From: Aeromicrobium sp. Root344
Lineage (GTDB): Bacteria > Actinomycetota > Actinomycetes > Propionibacteriales > Nocardioidaceae
Length of the DNA: 64,000 nucleotides
Assembly (NCBI RefSeq): GCF_001425755.1
Contig: NZ_LMDH01000001.1
Location: forward strand, 3,657,571 to 3,721,570
Direction: 5' to 3'
Part shown: piece after piece, positions 25,276 to 33,906 of the stretch
Position numbering within the stretch: position 1 is the stretch's first letter
Layout: each line of letters opens with the position of its first letter
Notes under the pieces: generated by a model
Seen by the model: the letters and a program-made list of their open reading frames with translations, nothing else
The model's database searches: none
What the model was told of the DNA's origin: nothing
Made by a program: the position numbers and the translations under genes

Positions 25276-26475
25276 ATGGCGGACGTGTTCACCGTCGGCA
25301 AGGAGCTCGAAGGCGCCCTCGGGCGTACCGGCACGATCTCGACCCCGCACGGCGAGATCCGCACGCCGGCCTTCATCCCGGTCGGCACCCGTGCCACGGT
25401 CAAGGCCGTGCTGCCCGAGGCGATGGCCGACCTCGGCGCCCAGGCGCTGCTCGCCAACGCCTATCACCTCTACCTGCAGCCTGGTGCGGACATCATCGAC
25501 GAGGCGGGCGGCCTCGGCACGTTCATGAACTGGCCCGGGCCGACGTTCACCGACTCCGGCGGGTTCCAGGTGCTCTCGCTCGGCGCCGGGTTCAAGAAGA
25601 CGCTGTCGATGGACGCCAAGGGAGTCGAGGCCGACGACGTCATAGCCGAGGGCAAGGACCGGCTCGCCCTGGTCGACGACGACGGTGTCACGTTCACGTC
25701 GCACCTCGACGGGTCGAAGCACCGGTTCACCCCTGAGGTGTCGATGCAGATCCAGCACCAGCTCGGCGCCGACATCATGTTCGCGTTCGACGAGCTGACG
25801 ACGCTGATGAACTCCCGGGGCTACCAGGAGGAGTCGATCCAGCGCACGCAGGCGTGGGCGGAGCGCTGCGTCGTCGAGCACCAGAGGCTCGCCGACGAGC
25901 GGTCCGACAAGCCCGCACAGGCACTGTTCGGCGTCGTCCAGGGTGCTCAGCACGAGGACCTGCGGCGCGCCGCCGCTCGCGGACTCGTGGGGCTGGACTT
26001 CGACGGCTACGGCGTCGGCGGCGCGATCGAGAAGGAGAACCTCGGCACGATCGTGCGCTGGGTCAACGAGGAGCTGCCCGACGACAAGCCCCGGCACCTG
26101 CTCGGCATCAGCGAGCCCGACGACCTGTTCACCGCCGTCGAGAACGGCTGCGACACGTTCGACTGCGTCTCGCCGTCACGGGTGGCGCGCTCGTCACGCG
26201 TGTACGCCATGACCGGTCGCTACAACCTCAACGTCGCGGCGTCACGGCGCGACTTCGGGCCGATCGACCCGGAGTGCGACTGCTACACGTGCGCGCACTA
26301 CTCCAAGGCGTACCTCCACCACATGTTCAAGACCAAGGAGTACGTCGCGGCGACCCTCGCGACGATCCACAACGAGCGGTTCACGGTGCGCTTGGTCGAC
26401 GACATGCGTACGCACCTCGAGGCCGGCACGTTCGCCGAGTTCAAGGCCGAGTTCCTCGCCCGGTTCTACCGCTGA
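25276..26475 (+). CDS. tgt: tRNA-guanine transglycosylase
   Basis: This 399-residue enzyme exchanges guanine at the wobble position of tRNA(Asp, Asn, His, Tyr) for a queuosine precursor. Catalytic Asp93 lies in FTDSGGFQVLSL, nucleophile Asp296 in FDCVSPSR, and the zinc site is Cys334, Cys336, Cys339 and His365. ATG 25276 is 4 bases after the M50 stop, so it is probably translationally coupled. A queuosine-precursor transporter faces it, while no queCDEF genes are here. This suggests salvage of preQ0/preQ1 or queuine. Confidence 0.95.
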   Translation: MADVFTVGKELEGALGRTGTISTPHGEIRTPAFIPVGTRATVKAVLPEAMADLGAQALLANAYHLYLQPGADIIDEAGGLGTFMNWPGPTFTDSGGFQVLSLGAGFKKTLSMDAKGVEADDVIAEGKDRLALVDDDGVTFTSHLDGSKHRFTPEVSMQIQHQLGADIMFAFDELTTLMNSRGYQEESIQRTQAWAERCVVEHQRLADERSDKPAQALFGVVQGAQHEDLRRAAARGLVGLDFDGYGVGGAIEKENLGTIVRWVNEELPDDKPRHLLGISEPDDLFTAVENGCDTFDCVSPSRVARSSRVYAMTGRYNLNVAASRRDFGPIDPECDCYTCAHYSKAYLHHMFKTKEYVAATLATIHNERFTVRLVDDMRTHLEAGTFAEFKAEFLARFYR

Positions 26476-26485
26476 CCCGGCTGGT

Positions 26486-26573
26486 GGTTTACCAAGAGGT
26501 CAGGGCAAGGTGCCACCTCGCAGGGTTCACGACCCTTGAGGAGTGGCTGTTTGCCCTGACCTCTTGGTAAACC
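26486..26573. repeat. Long perfect inverted repeat between tgt and yhhQ
   Basis: Perfect 23-base arms (26486-26508 and 26551-26573, beginning GGTTTACCAAGAGG) flank a 42-base centre that itself folds imperfectly (CCACCTCGCAGGG against the complement of CCCTTGAGGAGTGG). The whole segment fills the gap between convergent stop codons. It can terminate both transcripts, but it is longer than the other terminators here. Confidence 0.75.
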
Positions 26574-26574
26574 G

Positions 26575-27303
26575 TCACACCCAATACGTCGGCTCGCGGC
26601 GCTTCAGGGCGTTGATGACCAGCATCGTCAGGGGGCTCACGACGATCTCGACGGCGCACTTGAAGACGAACCCGACGACGAAGTAGTTGACGAACTGGCC
26701 GCCCGTGGAGATGCCGATCGCCGACGCAGCGATCGCGCAGAAGATGAACGTGTCGGCCGCCTCACCGACCCCCGTCGAGCCGATCAGCCGGCGCCACAAC
26801 CCCGGCTCCGCGCTGCGGGCCTTCATCCGCACCAGCACGTACGAGTTGAGGAACTGGCCGGTCAGGTACGCGATGAGGGAGGCCGCGACGATCTGCACAC
26901 CGGACCAGACGACGCTCTCGAACGCGTCCTGGTTCTCGTAGAAGCTCGCACCGGGCAGCTTCATCGCGACCAAGAACGTGGCGAACGCCAGGATCGCCGT
27001 GCCGAAGCCGACCAGGATCGCCCGCCGCGCCGCCTTGAACCCGTAGACCTCGGAGATCACGTCGCCGAGGATGTAGGCCAGCGGGAACAGGATCGCGCCG
27101 CCGTCGGAGATGATCGGCAGCACCTGCACCGGGCCGAGCGACACGTCGTGACCCGAGATGAACTCCGTCGACTTCGTCGCCGCGATGTTGGAGACCACGA
27201 GCACGACGCAGAACAGCGCCAGGATGACGTCGAAGTAGGACGAGCCGCGCGAGGCGTAGTGGATCTCGCGGTCCGGCTGGGCCGAGGTGGCGGCAGAAGT
27301 CAT
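26575..27303 (-). CDS. yhhQ: Queuosine precursor transporter (YhhQ family)
   Basis: This 242-residue integral membrane protein has about six helices. VVLVVSNIAATKSTEF, FPLAYILGDVISEVYGFKAARRAI and IFCAIAASAIG are the family's characteristic segments. YhhQ-type proteins import preQ0/preQ1 or queuine. Convergent pairing with tgt supports queuosine salvage. ATG 27303 has CAGGAT six bases upstream (27310-27315, complement), back to back with the next gene's promoter. Confidence 0.92.
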   Translation of the reverse strand: MTSAATSAQPDREIHYASRGSSYFDVILALFCVVLVVSNIAATKSTEFISGHDVSLGPVQVLPIISDGGAILFPLAYILGDVISEVYGFKAARRAILVGFGTAILAFATFLVAMKLPGASFYENQDAFESVVWSGVQIVAASLIAYLTGQFLNSYVLVRMKARSAEPGLWRRLIGSTGVGEAADTFIFCAIAASAIGISTGGQFVNYFVVGFVFKCAVEIVVSPLTMLVINALKRREPTYWV

Positions 27304-27334
27304 GGGCCCATCCTGCCAGTGCGGACACCTCTGG

Positions 27335-27340
27335 GAGAAT
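27335..27340 (+). promoter_or_regulatory. -10-like hexamer of the geranylgeranyl reductase family gene
   Basis: GAGAAT ends 6 bases before ATG 27347. It shares a 43-base divergent control region with yhhQ. Confidence 0.4.
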
Positions 27341-27346
27341 CGATGC

Positions 27347-28600
27347 ATGACCGCTGAGCTGCCGACCCGCACCGACGTGCTTGTCGTCGGCGCGGGCCCC
27401 GCCGGAGCGGCAGCAGCTGCCTGGACCGCGCGGTTCGGCATGGACACCGTGCTCGCGGACGCCGCGACGTTCCCCCGCGACAAGACCTGCGGCGATGGCT
27501 TGACGCCGCGAGCGATCGCCGAGCTTCAGCGGCTGGGCCTCGAGGAGTGGGTACGCGGCCACGGCACCAACCGTGGGCTGCGTGCCGCTGGCTTCGGTCA
27601 GGAGCTGCTGCTCCCCTGGCCCGGCGGCTCGTTGCCCGACTGGGGCTCTGCGGTCCCCCGCACCGAGCTCGACGACAAGATCTTTCGTGTCGCGCTGGAG
27701 TCCGGCGCGACGCCGCTCGAGGGTGCCCGTGCCGTCGACGCCGAGCGTGACGCCTCCGGCAGGGTCGTCGCCGTGACGTTCCAGCTCGGCAAGGACCGCA
27801 CACCGCACACGATCCAGTGCGACCGGCTCGTCGTCGCCGACGGCGTACGTTCGCCGTTGGGTCGCGTGCTGGGCCGCGAGTGGCACCGAGACACGGCGTA
27901 CGGCGTGGCCGGTCGCTCCTACGTGAAGTCGGGCCGCAGCGACGACCCCTGGATCTCCTCGCACCTCGAGCTGCGGGGCGAGGACGACGAGCTGCTTCCC
28001 GGCTACGGCTGGATCTTCCCGCTGAGCGATGGCGAGGTGAACCTCGGCGTCGGCGCGCTCGCCACCGCGAAGCGCCCGGCCGAGCTGCAGATCCGCCCGC
28101 TGATGGAGTACTACGCCACGTTGCGCCGCGAGGAGTGGGACCTGAGCGGCGAGCTGCGCATGCCCACCAGCGCGCTGCTGCCCATGGGTGGCGCCGTCTC
28201 CGGGGTCGCCGGCCCCAACTGGATCCTGGTGGGCGATGCCGCCGGCTGCGTCAACCCGCTCAATGGCGAGGGCATCGACTACGGCCTCGAGACCGGGCGT
28301 GTCGGTGCCGAGCTCATGCGTACGCACACCGACCTGCAGGACGCCTGGCCTGCGCTGCTCACGAGGCACTACGGCGAGGCGTTCTCGATCGCCCGCCGCC
28401 TCGCCGGTCTGATCACCGTGCCGCGGCTGCTGCCGACCGCCGGCCCGGTCGGCATGCGCTCGCATCGCCTGATGACGTTCGCCCTGCGGGTCATGGGCAA
28501 CTTCGTCACCGACGAGGACCGCGACGTCACGGCCCGGCTGTGGCGCTGGGCCGGACGCCAGTCCGTACGCCTTGACCACCGGCCGCCGTTCACGTCCTAG
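27347..28600 (+). CDS. Geranylgeranyl reductase family FAD oxidoreductase
   Basis: This 417-residue flavoprotein starts with the dinucleotide fold DVLVVGAGPAGAAAAAW, followed by PRDKTCGDGLTPRA, the signature of the geranylgeranyl reductase family, and GDAAGCVNPLNGEGIDYGLETG near residue 300. Members saturate isoprenoid chains; in mycobacteria MenJ reduces one isoprene unit of menaquinone. A menaquinone or lipid role is likely but unproven here. No men or nuo genes are in the window. Confidence 0.88.
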   Translation: MTAELPTRTDVLVVGAGPAGAAAAAWTARFGMDTVLADAATFPRDKTCGDGLTPRAIAELQRLGLEEWVRGHGTNRGLRAAGFGQELLLPWPGGSLPDWGSAVPRTELDDKIFRVALESGATPLEGARAVDAERDASGRVVAVTFQLGKDRTPHTIQCDRLVVADGVRSPLGRVLGREWHRDTAYGVAGRSYVKSGRSDDPWISSHLELRGEDDELLPGYGWIFPLSDGEVNLGVGALATAKRPAELQIRPLMEYYATLRREEWDLSGELRMPTSALLPMGGAVSGVAGPNWILVGDAAGCVNPLNGEGIDYGLETGRVGAELMRTHTDLQDAWPALLTRHYGEAFSIARRLAGLITVPRLLPTAGPVGMRSHRLMTFALRVMGNFVTDEDRDVTARLWRWAGRQSVRLDHRPPFTS

Positions 28601-28632
28601 CGCGTTCCCCTGTCGTCGCCGTTCGCGACGGC

Positions 28633-28638
28633 TAATCT
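28633..28638 (+). promoter_or_regulatory. -10 hexamer of the membrane protein at 28646
   Basis: TAATCT ends 7 bases before ATG 28646, with no Shine-Dalgarno. Confidence 0.5.
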
Positions 28639-28645
28639 CTGGGCC

Positions 28646-29395
28646 ATGACCGAGCCGCCTGCGGGCCAGCCGCCGTACCAACCACCATCTCCCGGCCACG
28701 GACCGCCGTACCAGCCGTCCCAGGAGCCGTACCAGATCGGCGAGATGCTGAGCTGGAGCTGGCGCAAGTTCACCGAGCACTGGAAGGTGCTCGTCCTGGG
28801 CATGGTGCCGATGCTCCTGCTGCTGATCGCGTTCTACGTCGCGTACTTCGTGTTCTACCTCGACCTGATGCTGCACGGCGACGACATGTCCGATGCCGAG
28901 ATCCGCCGCGTGTTCGTCCACATCGCCATCGCGATCGGGGTCTTCTTCGTGCTGTTGATCCCGGCCTCGGTGCTGCAGGCCAACCTCCAGCGAGTGGCCC
29001 TCGCGATCGCCGACGGCACCCCGCCGACCTACGCGATGTTGTACGACACCCGCAGGCTCGGGCGGATCATCGTCACGCTCCTCACGCTGGGCGCGGCGAC
29101 CTTGGTCGGCTTCGTGCTGTGCTTCCTGCCGGGGCTCGCGTTCGGCTTCTTCGCCTCGTTCACGATGTTGTTCGTGCTCGACCAGGACCTGCGCACGATC
29201 GAGGCGATCAAGGCCAGCTTCCGGCTCGTGCGTGAGCACCTCGGCCTGGCGCTGCTCTCCGTGTTGCTCATCGGAGTCATCGGCAGCCTGGGTTCGTACG
29301 CCCTCGTCGTCGGGATCGCGGTCTCGGTCCCGGTGTCGCTCCTGATGCAGGTCTACAGCTTCCGCGCGCTGACCCGGGGCACCATCAGCCAGTAG
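28646..29395 (+). CDS. Membrane protein with Pro-rich N-terminus, unknown
   Basis: This 249-residue protein has an N-terminal Pro/Tyr-rich stretch (PPYQPPSPGHGPPYQPS), then SWSWRKFTEHWKVL and about four hydrophobic segments. The layout resembles actinobacterial membrane proteins of the glycerophosphoryl-diester-phosphodiesterase membrane-domain type, but without a catalytic part. Function is unknown. It is followed by a strong terminator. Confidence 0.65.
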   Translation: MTEPPAGQPPYQPPSPGHGPPYQPSQEPYQIGEMLSWSWRKFTEHWKVLVLGMVPMLLLLIAFYVAYFVFYLDLMLHGDDMSDAEIRRVFVHIAIAIGVFFVLLIPASVLQANLQRVALAIADGTPPTYAMLYDTRRLGRIIVTLLTLGAATLVGFVLCFLPGLAFGFFASFTMLFVLDQDLRTIEAIKASFRLVREHLGLALLSVLLIGVIGSLGSYALVVGIAVSVPVSLLMQVYSFRALTRGTISQ

Positions 29396-29408
29396 GGCCG
29401 CGGGACAT

Positions 29409-29442
29409 GACGAAGGGCCCGGCCGGAGCCGGGCCCTTCGTC
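29409..29442 (+). terminator. Rho-independent-type terminator
   Basis: A perfect 15-base stem (29409-29423, 29428-29442) with loop CGGA lies 13 bases after the stop at 29395. It sits between convergent genes and could serve both. Confidence 0.85.
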
Positions 29443-29457
29443 GTTGAGCTCAGAGAG

Positions 29458-29955
29458 TCACGCGGCAGGCGGGGCCGGCGGCGTGTCCTTCTTGTTGATC
29501 TCCGGGATCTTCTCGCCCGACTCCTTGAAGGAGAGGAACGTGAAGACCGTCAAGGCGATGCCGGCGATCCACAGCAGGTAACCCGACCATCCCGGTCCGA
29601 CGTCCAGACCCGGAAGGTTCGGGTCGCCCGGGAACACCGCGCGCAGGATGAGCAGCAACGTGCCGACGGCGGCGGCCACCAGTGCGGCAAGGCTCCACGG
29701 AACGCCCTCAGGCAGGTTCTCCTTGGCGAACGCCTTGACCGCCACGATCGCCGTGGCGGCGATGATCAGCAGCACGCCGAACGTGGCATAGCTCGTCCAG
29801 GCGTTGGTGCCGGCCGAAGCGCTGATCGCGCTGCCCCCGGGTCCGTCGTACGACGCCGTGACGTAGCTGCCGAAGAACGACAGGATGATGGCGACACCGC
29901 CAGAGATCAGCGCGCCTTGTTCGAACTTGCCCAGAGACTTGAAGTCAGTGGCCAT
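29458..29955 (-). CDS. Four-helix membrane protein, unknown
   Basis: This 165-residue protein has four hydrophobic segments (about residues 17-34, 55-76, 86-106 and 124-143) and a short charged tail ending in PPAPPAA. It starts at ATG 29955 with GGGAGA about 9 bases upstream. I recognise no family. The upstream region to 30131 holds a somewhat AT-richer stretch without a gene and the promoter of the divergent dehydrogenase. Confidence 0.6.
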   Translation of the reverse strand: MATDFKSLGKFEQGALISGGVAIILSFFGSYVTASYDGPGGSAISASAGTNAWTSYATFGVLLIIAATAIVAVKAFAKENLPEGVPWSLAALVAAAVGTLLLILRAVFPGDPNLPGLDVGPGWSGYLLWIAGIALTVFTFLSFKESGEKIPEINKKDTPPAPPAA

Positions 29956-30118
29956 AAGAATTTATCTCCCAACGATGAGTGTTAGGCCTGAATCTAGACC
30001 CATAAGAGTCCTATACGACAGACATTTCACGCCTGTCACGGAAGGCATCTCACGCGAGAATCCGTGGTATGTGACGGCCTGACCGGACGCCTCGGCGGCA
30101 CCACCCACCCCCGTACGA

Positions 30119-30124
30119 CACAAT
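30119..30124 (+). promoter_or_regulatory. -10-like hexamer of the FAD dehydrogenase
   Basis: CACAAT ends 7 bases before ATG 30132, with no Shine-Dalgarno. Confidence 0.35.
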
Positions 30125-30131
30125 CTCCGTC

Positions 30132-31784
30132 ATGGATGCTGATGTCATCGTCGTCGGAGCGGGCCTCGCGGGCCTCGTCGCGACCGCAGAGCTCGTCGAA
30201 TCCGGCCGCAAGGTCATCCTCGTGGACCAGGAGGGCGAGCAGGGCATCGGCGGCCAGGCGTTCTGGTCGTTCGGCGGCCTGTTCTTCGTCGACTCCCCTC
30301 AGCAGCGCCGCATGGGCATCAAGGACTCGGTCGAGCTCGCGATGCAGGACTGGATGGGCAGCGCCCAGTTCGACCGCGACGAGGACCACTGGCCGCGGCA
30401 GTGGGCCGAGGCGTACGTCAACTTCGCTGCCGGCGAGAAGCGCGCCTGGCTCAAGGAGCGCGGTCACAGCGTGTTCCCGGTCGTCGGCTGGGCCGAGCGC
30501 GGTGGCGGACTGGCGAGCGGCCACGGCAACTCGGTCCCCCGGTTCCACATCACGTGGGGCACCGGCCCCGGCATCGTCGAGCCGTTCGAGAAGCTCGTGC
30601 GCGCCGGACACGACCAGGGCCTCGTGCAGTTCGCGTTCCGGCACCAGGTCGACGAGCTGATCGTCAGCAACGGCGCCGTCACGGGCGTACGCGGACAGGT
30701 CCTCGAGCCCTCCGACGCCGAACGTGCCGCCCCCACGTCCCGTACGTCGATCGGTGAGTTCACCCTGACCGCGCAGGCCGTCATCGTGACGTCGGGCGGC
30801 ATCGGCGGCAACCACGAGCTCGTACGCGCCAACTGGCCCGAACGTCTGGGCACTCCCCCGGAGCACATGATCTCCGGGGTGCCGGCCCACGTCGACGGCC
30901 GCATGCTGGGTATCGCCGAGAAGGCCGGAGCGAGCCACATCAACCGTGACCGCATGTGGCACTACGTCGAGGGCATCAAGAACTGGGACCCGATCTGGCC
31001 GCTGCACGGCATCCGCATCCTCCCCGGTCCTTCGTCGATCTGGCTCGACGGCGCCGGCAAGCGGCTCCCCGTCCCGGGGCTGCCCGGATTCGACACGCTC
31101 GGCACGCTCAAGCTGCTGCGCCAGAGCGGGTACGACCACTCGTGGTTCGTGCTGACCCAGGCGATCATCGAGAAGGAGTTCGCCCTCTCGGGCCAGGAGC
31201 AGAACCCCGACCTCACCGGCAAGAGCGTGCGCGAGCTCGTCAAGCAACGCCTGGCCAAGGGCGCCACGGGGCCCGTCGAGGCATTCAAGTCCAAGGGCGA
31301 GGACTTCATCGTCGCCGACACGATCGAGGAGCTCGTCGCGGGCATGAACGCCCTGACGCCGGAGGCGCCCGTCGACGTCGAGGACGTACGCCGTCAGGTC
31401 GCCGAGCGTGATCGCGAGCTCGACAACGCGTTCACCAAGGACCTGCAGATCGCCGCGCTCAAGCAGGCCCGCAGCTATCGCGGCGACAAGCTCATCCGCG
31501 TCGCGTCGCCGCACAAGATCCTCGATCCCAGCAAGGGCCCGCTGATCGCCGTCCGCCTGCACGTGCTGACCCGCAAGTCCCTCGGCGGGCTCGAGACCAA
31601 CCTCGACTCCGCCGTGATCGGCACGGACGGCTCTCCTGTCGACGGCCTCTATGCCGCCGGCGAGGTCGCCGGGTTCGGTGGCGGCGGCGTGCACGGCTAC
31701 AACTCGCTCGAGGGCACGTTCCTCGGCGGCTGCATCTTCAGCGGCCGCGCCGCCGGCCGCGCCGCCGCCCAACAGGTGAGTTGA
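30132..31784 (+). CDS. FAD-binding dehydrogenase (fumarate reductase/KstD-like)
   Basis: This 550-residue flavoprotein begins with DVIVVGAGLAGLVATAEL and closes with YAAGEVAGFGGGGVHGYNSLEGTFLGGCIFSGRAAG, the FAD-binding ends of the fumarate reductase/3-ketosteroid dehydrogenase superfamily. GGQAFWSFGGLFFVDSPQQRR is typical of a widespread FAD-binding dehydrogenase group with undefined substrate. No steroid genes are nearby, so steroid specificity is not claimed. The aldo/keto reductase 24 bases downstream has its own promoter-like signal. Confidence 0.85.
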   Translation: MDADVIVVGAGLAGLVATAELVESGRKVILVDQEGEQGIGGQAFWSFGGLFFVDSPQQRRMGIKDSVELAMQDWMGSAQFDRDEDHWPRQWAEAYVNFAAGEKRAWLKERGHSVFPVVGWAERGGGLASGHGNSVPRFHITWGTGPGIVEPFEKLVRAGHDQGLVQFAFRHQVDELIVSNGAVTGVRGQVLEPSDAERAAPTSRTSIGEFTLTAQAVIVTSGGIGGNHELVRANWPERLGTPPEHMISGVPAHVDGRMLGIAEKAGASHINRDRMWHYVEGIKNWDPIWPLHGIRILPGPSSIWLDGAGKRLPVPGLPGFDTLGTLKLLRQSGYDHSWFVLTQAIIEKEFALSGQEQNPDLTGKSVRELVKQRLAKGATGPVEAFKSKGEDFIVADTIEELVAGMNALTPEAPVDVEDVRRQVAERDRELDNAFTKDLQIAALKQARSYRGDKLIRVASPHKILDPSKGPLIAVRLHVLTRKSLGGLETNLDSAVIGTDGSPVDGLYAAGEVAGFGGGGVHGYNSLEGTFLGGCIFSGRAAGRAAAQQVS

Positions 31785-31795
31785 TCCACACCACG

Positions 31796-31801
31796 TAACG
31801 T
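31796..31801 (+). promoter_or_regulatory. -10 hexamer of the second aldo/keto reductase
   Basis: TAACGT ends 7 bases before ATG 31809. Confidence 0.5.
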
Positions 31802-31808
31802 TGGACGC

Positions 31809-32633
31809 ATGGACACCGCACCTCTCGTGGAGCTCAACGACGGACGCCAGATGCCGCTGCTCGGCTTCGGCACCTACTCGATCAAGGACCCGCAGATCTT
31901 CGTCGAGGCGATCGACACGGGCTATCGACTGCTCGACACCGCGACCCGCTACGAGAACGAGGCCGAGGTGGGCCGCGGCATCGCCGACTCGCCGGTCTCC
32001 CGCGACGAGCTGTTCGTCACGACCAAGCTGCCGGGCCACGCCCATGGCTCGCAGGGTCCGCGCATCGAGCTGACCGCATCGCTCGAGCGCCTGGGCCTCG
32101 ACCACGTCGACCTCTACCTGATCCACTGGCCGCTCCCCCGCATCGACAAGTACGTCGAGACGTGGCAGGCGATGATCGCGCTGCGCGACGAGGGCCTCAC
32201 GCGCTCGATCGGCGTGTCCAACTTCCTGCCCGAGCACCTCAGCCGCCTCGTCGCCGAGACCGGCGTGGCGCCGGCGGTCAACCAGGTCGAGCTGCACCCC
32301 TACTTCCCGCAGGCCGAGCAGCGAGCGGCCGACGAGGGCTACCGCATCGTGACGCAGAGCTGGACGCCGATCGGCCGTGGCAGTGACCTGCTCGACAACC
32401 CCGTGCTGTCCGAGATCGGCGCGAGGCACGGCAAGTCCCCCGCCCAGGTCGTGCTGCGCTGGCACACCCAGATCGGTGCCGCCCCGATCCCGAAGTCGGC
32501 GACGCCCGAGCGCTTCCGCAGCAACCTCGACATCTTCGACTTCGAGCTCGATGCCGACGACCTCGAGCGGATCGCAGCGCTCGACACCGGGCAGCGGATC
32601 GGTGGCGATCCTCGTACCCACGAGGAGTTCTAG
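31809..32633 (+). CDS. Aldo/keto reductase, diketogluconate reductase type
   Basis: This 274-residue NADPH enzyme has MPLLGFGTYSI, GYRLLDTATRYENE (catalytic Asp/Tyr), VTTKLPG (Lys), YLIHWPLP (His), IGVSNFLPEHL and PIPKSATPERFRSNLDIF (cofactor loop). The short length and motifs place it with 2,5-diketo-D-gluconate reductase-like AKRs, general aldehyde/ketone reductases. The natural substrate is unknown. Confidence 0.9.
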   Translation: MDTAPLVELNDGRQMPLLGFGTYSIKDPQIFVEAIDTGYRLLDTATRYENEAEVGRGIADSPVSRDELFVTTKLPGHAHGSQGPRIELTASLERLGLDHVDLYLIHWPLPRIDKYVETWQAMIALRDEGLTRSIGVSNFLPEHLSRLVAETGVAPAVNQVELHPYFPQAEQRAADEGYRIVTQSWTPIGRGSDLLDNPVLSEIGARHGKSPAQVVLRWHTQIGAAPIPKSATPERFRSNLDIFDFELDADDLERIAALDTGQRIGGDPRTHEEF

Positions 32634-32637
32634 CCGC

Positions 32638-32643
32638 TAGGTT
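32638..32643 (+). promoter_or_regulatory. -10 hexamer of the DUF1304 gene
   Basis: TAGGTT ends 7 bases before ATG 32651 and overlaps the region just after the preceding stop. Confidence 0.5.
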
Positions 32644-32650
32644 GCAGGGC

Positions 32651-33046
32651 ATGACCGCTCTCGCGCTGATCCTCGCCGGCATCGCCGGACTCCTGCACGT
32701 GCTGTTCTTCAAGCTGGAGTCGCTCGACTGGCGCAAGCCCAAGACGTGGAAGACGTTCGGGCTGGCGTCGCAGGCGGACGCCGACACGACGGCTTCGCTG
32801 GCCTACAACCAGGGCTTCTACAACCTCTTCCTCGCGATCGGCACCTTCGTCGGCATCGCGTACGTCGCGGTCTCGGACGACCACGACACCATCGGCTGGA
32901 CGTTGATCGTCTTCGCGTGCGGCAGCATGCTCGCCGCCGCGCTCGTGCTGATCACCAGCGGTGGCAAGGCGTTCGCGCGCGCCGCCGCGATCCAGGGCGT
33001 ACCGGCGCTCCTGGCTGTCGTCACAGCACTCATCGCCGCCAGCTGA
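32651..33046 (+). CDS. DUF1304 membrane protein
   Basis: This 131-residue protein has four hydrophobic helices and the DUF1304 features: an N-terminal ILAGIAGLLHVLFFKLESLDW, then FGL and LAYNQGFYNLFLAIGT. It is a small integral membrane protein of unknown role, common in Gram-positive bacteria. Start ATG 32651 fits the leaderless spacing; TTG 32642 is possible but less likely. Confidence 0.85.
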   Translation: MTALALILAGIAGLLHVLFFKLESLDWRKPKTWKTFGLASQADADTTASLAYNQGFYNLFLAIGTFVGIAYVAVSDDHDTIGWTLIVFACGSMLAAALVLITSGGKAFARAAAIQGVPALLAVVTALIAAS

Positions 33047-33076
33047 CACGCGGTCCGAACCGTCGGGGCCGCCGAC

Positions 33077-33082
33077 TAGGGT
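33077..33082 (+). promoter_or_regulatory. -10 hexamer of xthA
   Basis: TAGGGT ends 7 bases before the GTG start at 33090. Confidence 0.5.
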
Positions 33083-33089
33083 GAGCCCC

Positions 33090-33905
33090 GTGCTTCGTAT
33101 CGCCACCGTCAACGTCAACGGCATCCGCGCCGCCCACAACAAGACGAGAGGGCAGACCCTCGGATTCGGCGACTGGCTCGCCGAGCGGGGCGCCGACATC
33201 GTGACCCTGCAAGAGGTCCGCGCGCCCGACGAGATCGTGCGGGAGCTGACTGCAGACGCCGGCTATCACGTGGTCCACGCCGAGGCCGCCGCCAAGGGGC
33301 GCGCAGGTGTCGCCGTGCTCAGCCGCGCCGAGCCCACCGAGTTCCGCGTCGGCAACGGCGATGACTACTTCCACGACTCGGGCCGTTGGATCGAGGCTGA
33401 CGTACCGCTGTCCGACGGCACGACGCTGACAGCCGTGTCGGCCTACGTCCACTCCGGCGAGGCCGGCACGCCGCGCCAGGACGACAAATATCGGTTCCTC
33501 GAGCAGATGGCCGTACGCCTGGCCGAGATCCGGGCCACGGGGAACCATGGCGTCGTCACGGGCGACCTCAACGTCGGCCACACCGAGCGCGACATCAAGA
33601 ACTGGAAGGGCAACGTCAAGAAGGCCGGGTTCCTGCCCGAGGAGCGCGCCTACTTCGACCGCTACTTCGGCGAGCTCGGCTGGGTCGACGTGCACCGCAC
33701 CCTGGCCGGCGACGTCGACGGGCCCTACACGTGGTGGTCGATGCGCGGTCAGGCCTACGACACCGACACCGGCTGGCGCATCGACTACCAGATCGCGACC
33801 CCCGAGCTCGCCGCAGCCGCCCACGAGGCCGTGGTCGACCGGGCACCGAGCTGGGCCGAGCGCTGGTCCGACCACGCTCCCCTGGTCATCGACTACGACC
33901 TCTGA
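33090..33905 (+). CDS. xthA: Exodeoxyribonuclease III (AP endonuclease)
   Basis: This 271-residue enzyme of base-excision repair nicks DNA 5' to abasic sites and has 3'-5' exonuclease activity. Motifs are RIATVNVNGIRAA (Asn), TLQEVRAP (Glu, metal), GDLNVGHTERDIKNWKGN, and the C-terminal WSDHAPLVIDY (Asp-His pair). GTG 33090 matches both the family N-terminus and the leaderless -10 spacing. The next gene begins one base after its stop codon. Confidence 0.93.
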   Translation: MLRIATVNVNGIRAAHNKTRGQTLGFGDWLAERGADIVTLQEVRAPDEIVRELTADAGYHVVHAEAAAKGRAGVAVLSRAEPTEFRVGNGDDYFHDSGRWIEADVPLSDGTTLTAVSAYVHSGEAGTPRQDDKYRFLEQMAVRLAEIRATGNHGVVTGDLNVGHTERDIKNWKGNVKKAGFLPEERAYFDRYFGELGWVDVHRTLAGDVDGPYTWWSMRGQAYDTDTGWRIDYQIATPELAAAAHEAVVDRAPSWAERWSDHAPLVIDYDL

Positions 33906-33906
33906 C

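Noticed and set aside
26762..29239. 825-residue minus-strand ORF
   Set aside because: It runs across yhhQ and the antisense of two well-identified genes, with low-complexity Arg/Glu/His sequence and no family motif.
30132..31784. 3-ketosteroid dehydrogenase
   Set aside because: The fold is shared, but the N-terminal motif fits the general FAD-binding dehydrogenase group and no steroid genes are nearby.
30036..32621. 861-residue minus-strand ORF
   Set aside because: It is antisense to the FAD dehydrogenase and the aldo/keto reductase. Its composition is typical of a GC-rich shadow frame.
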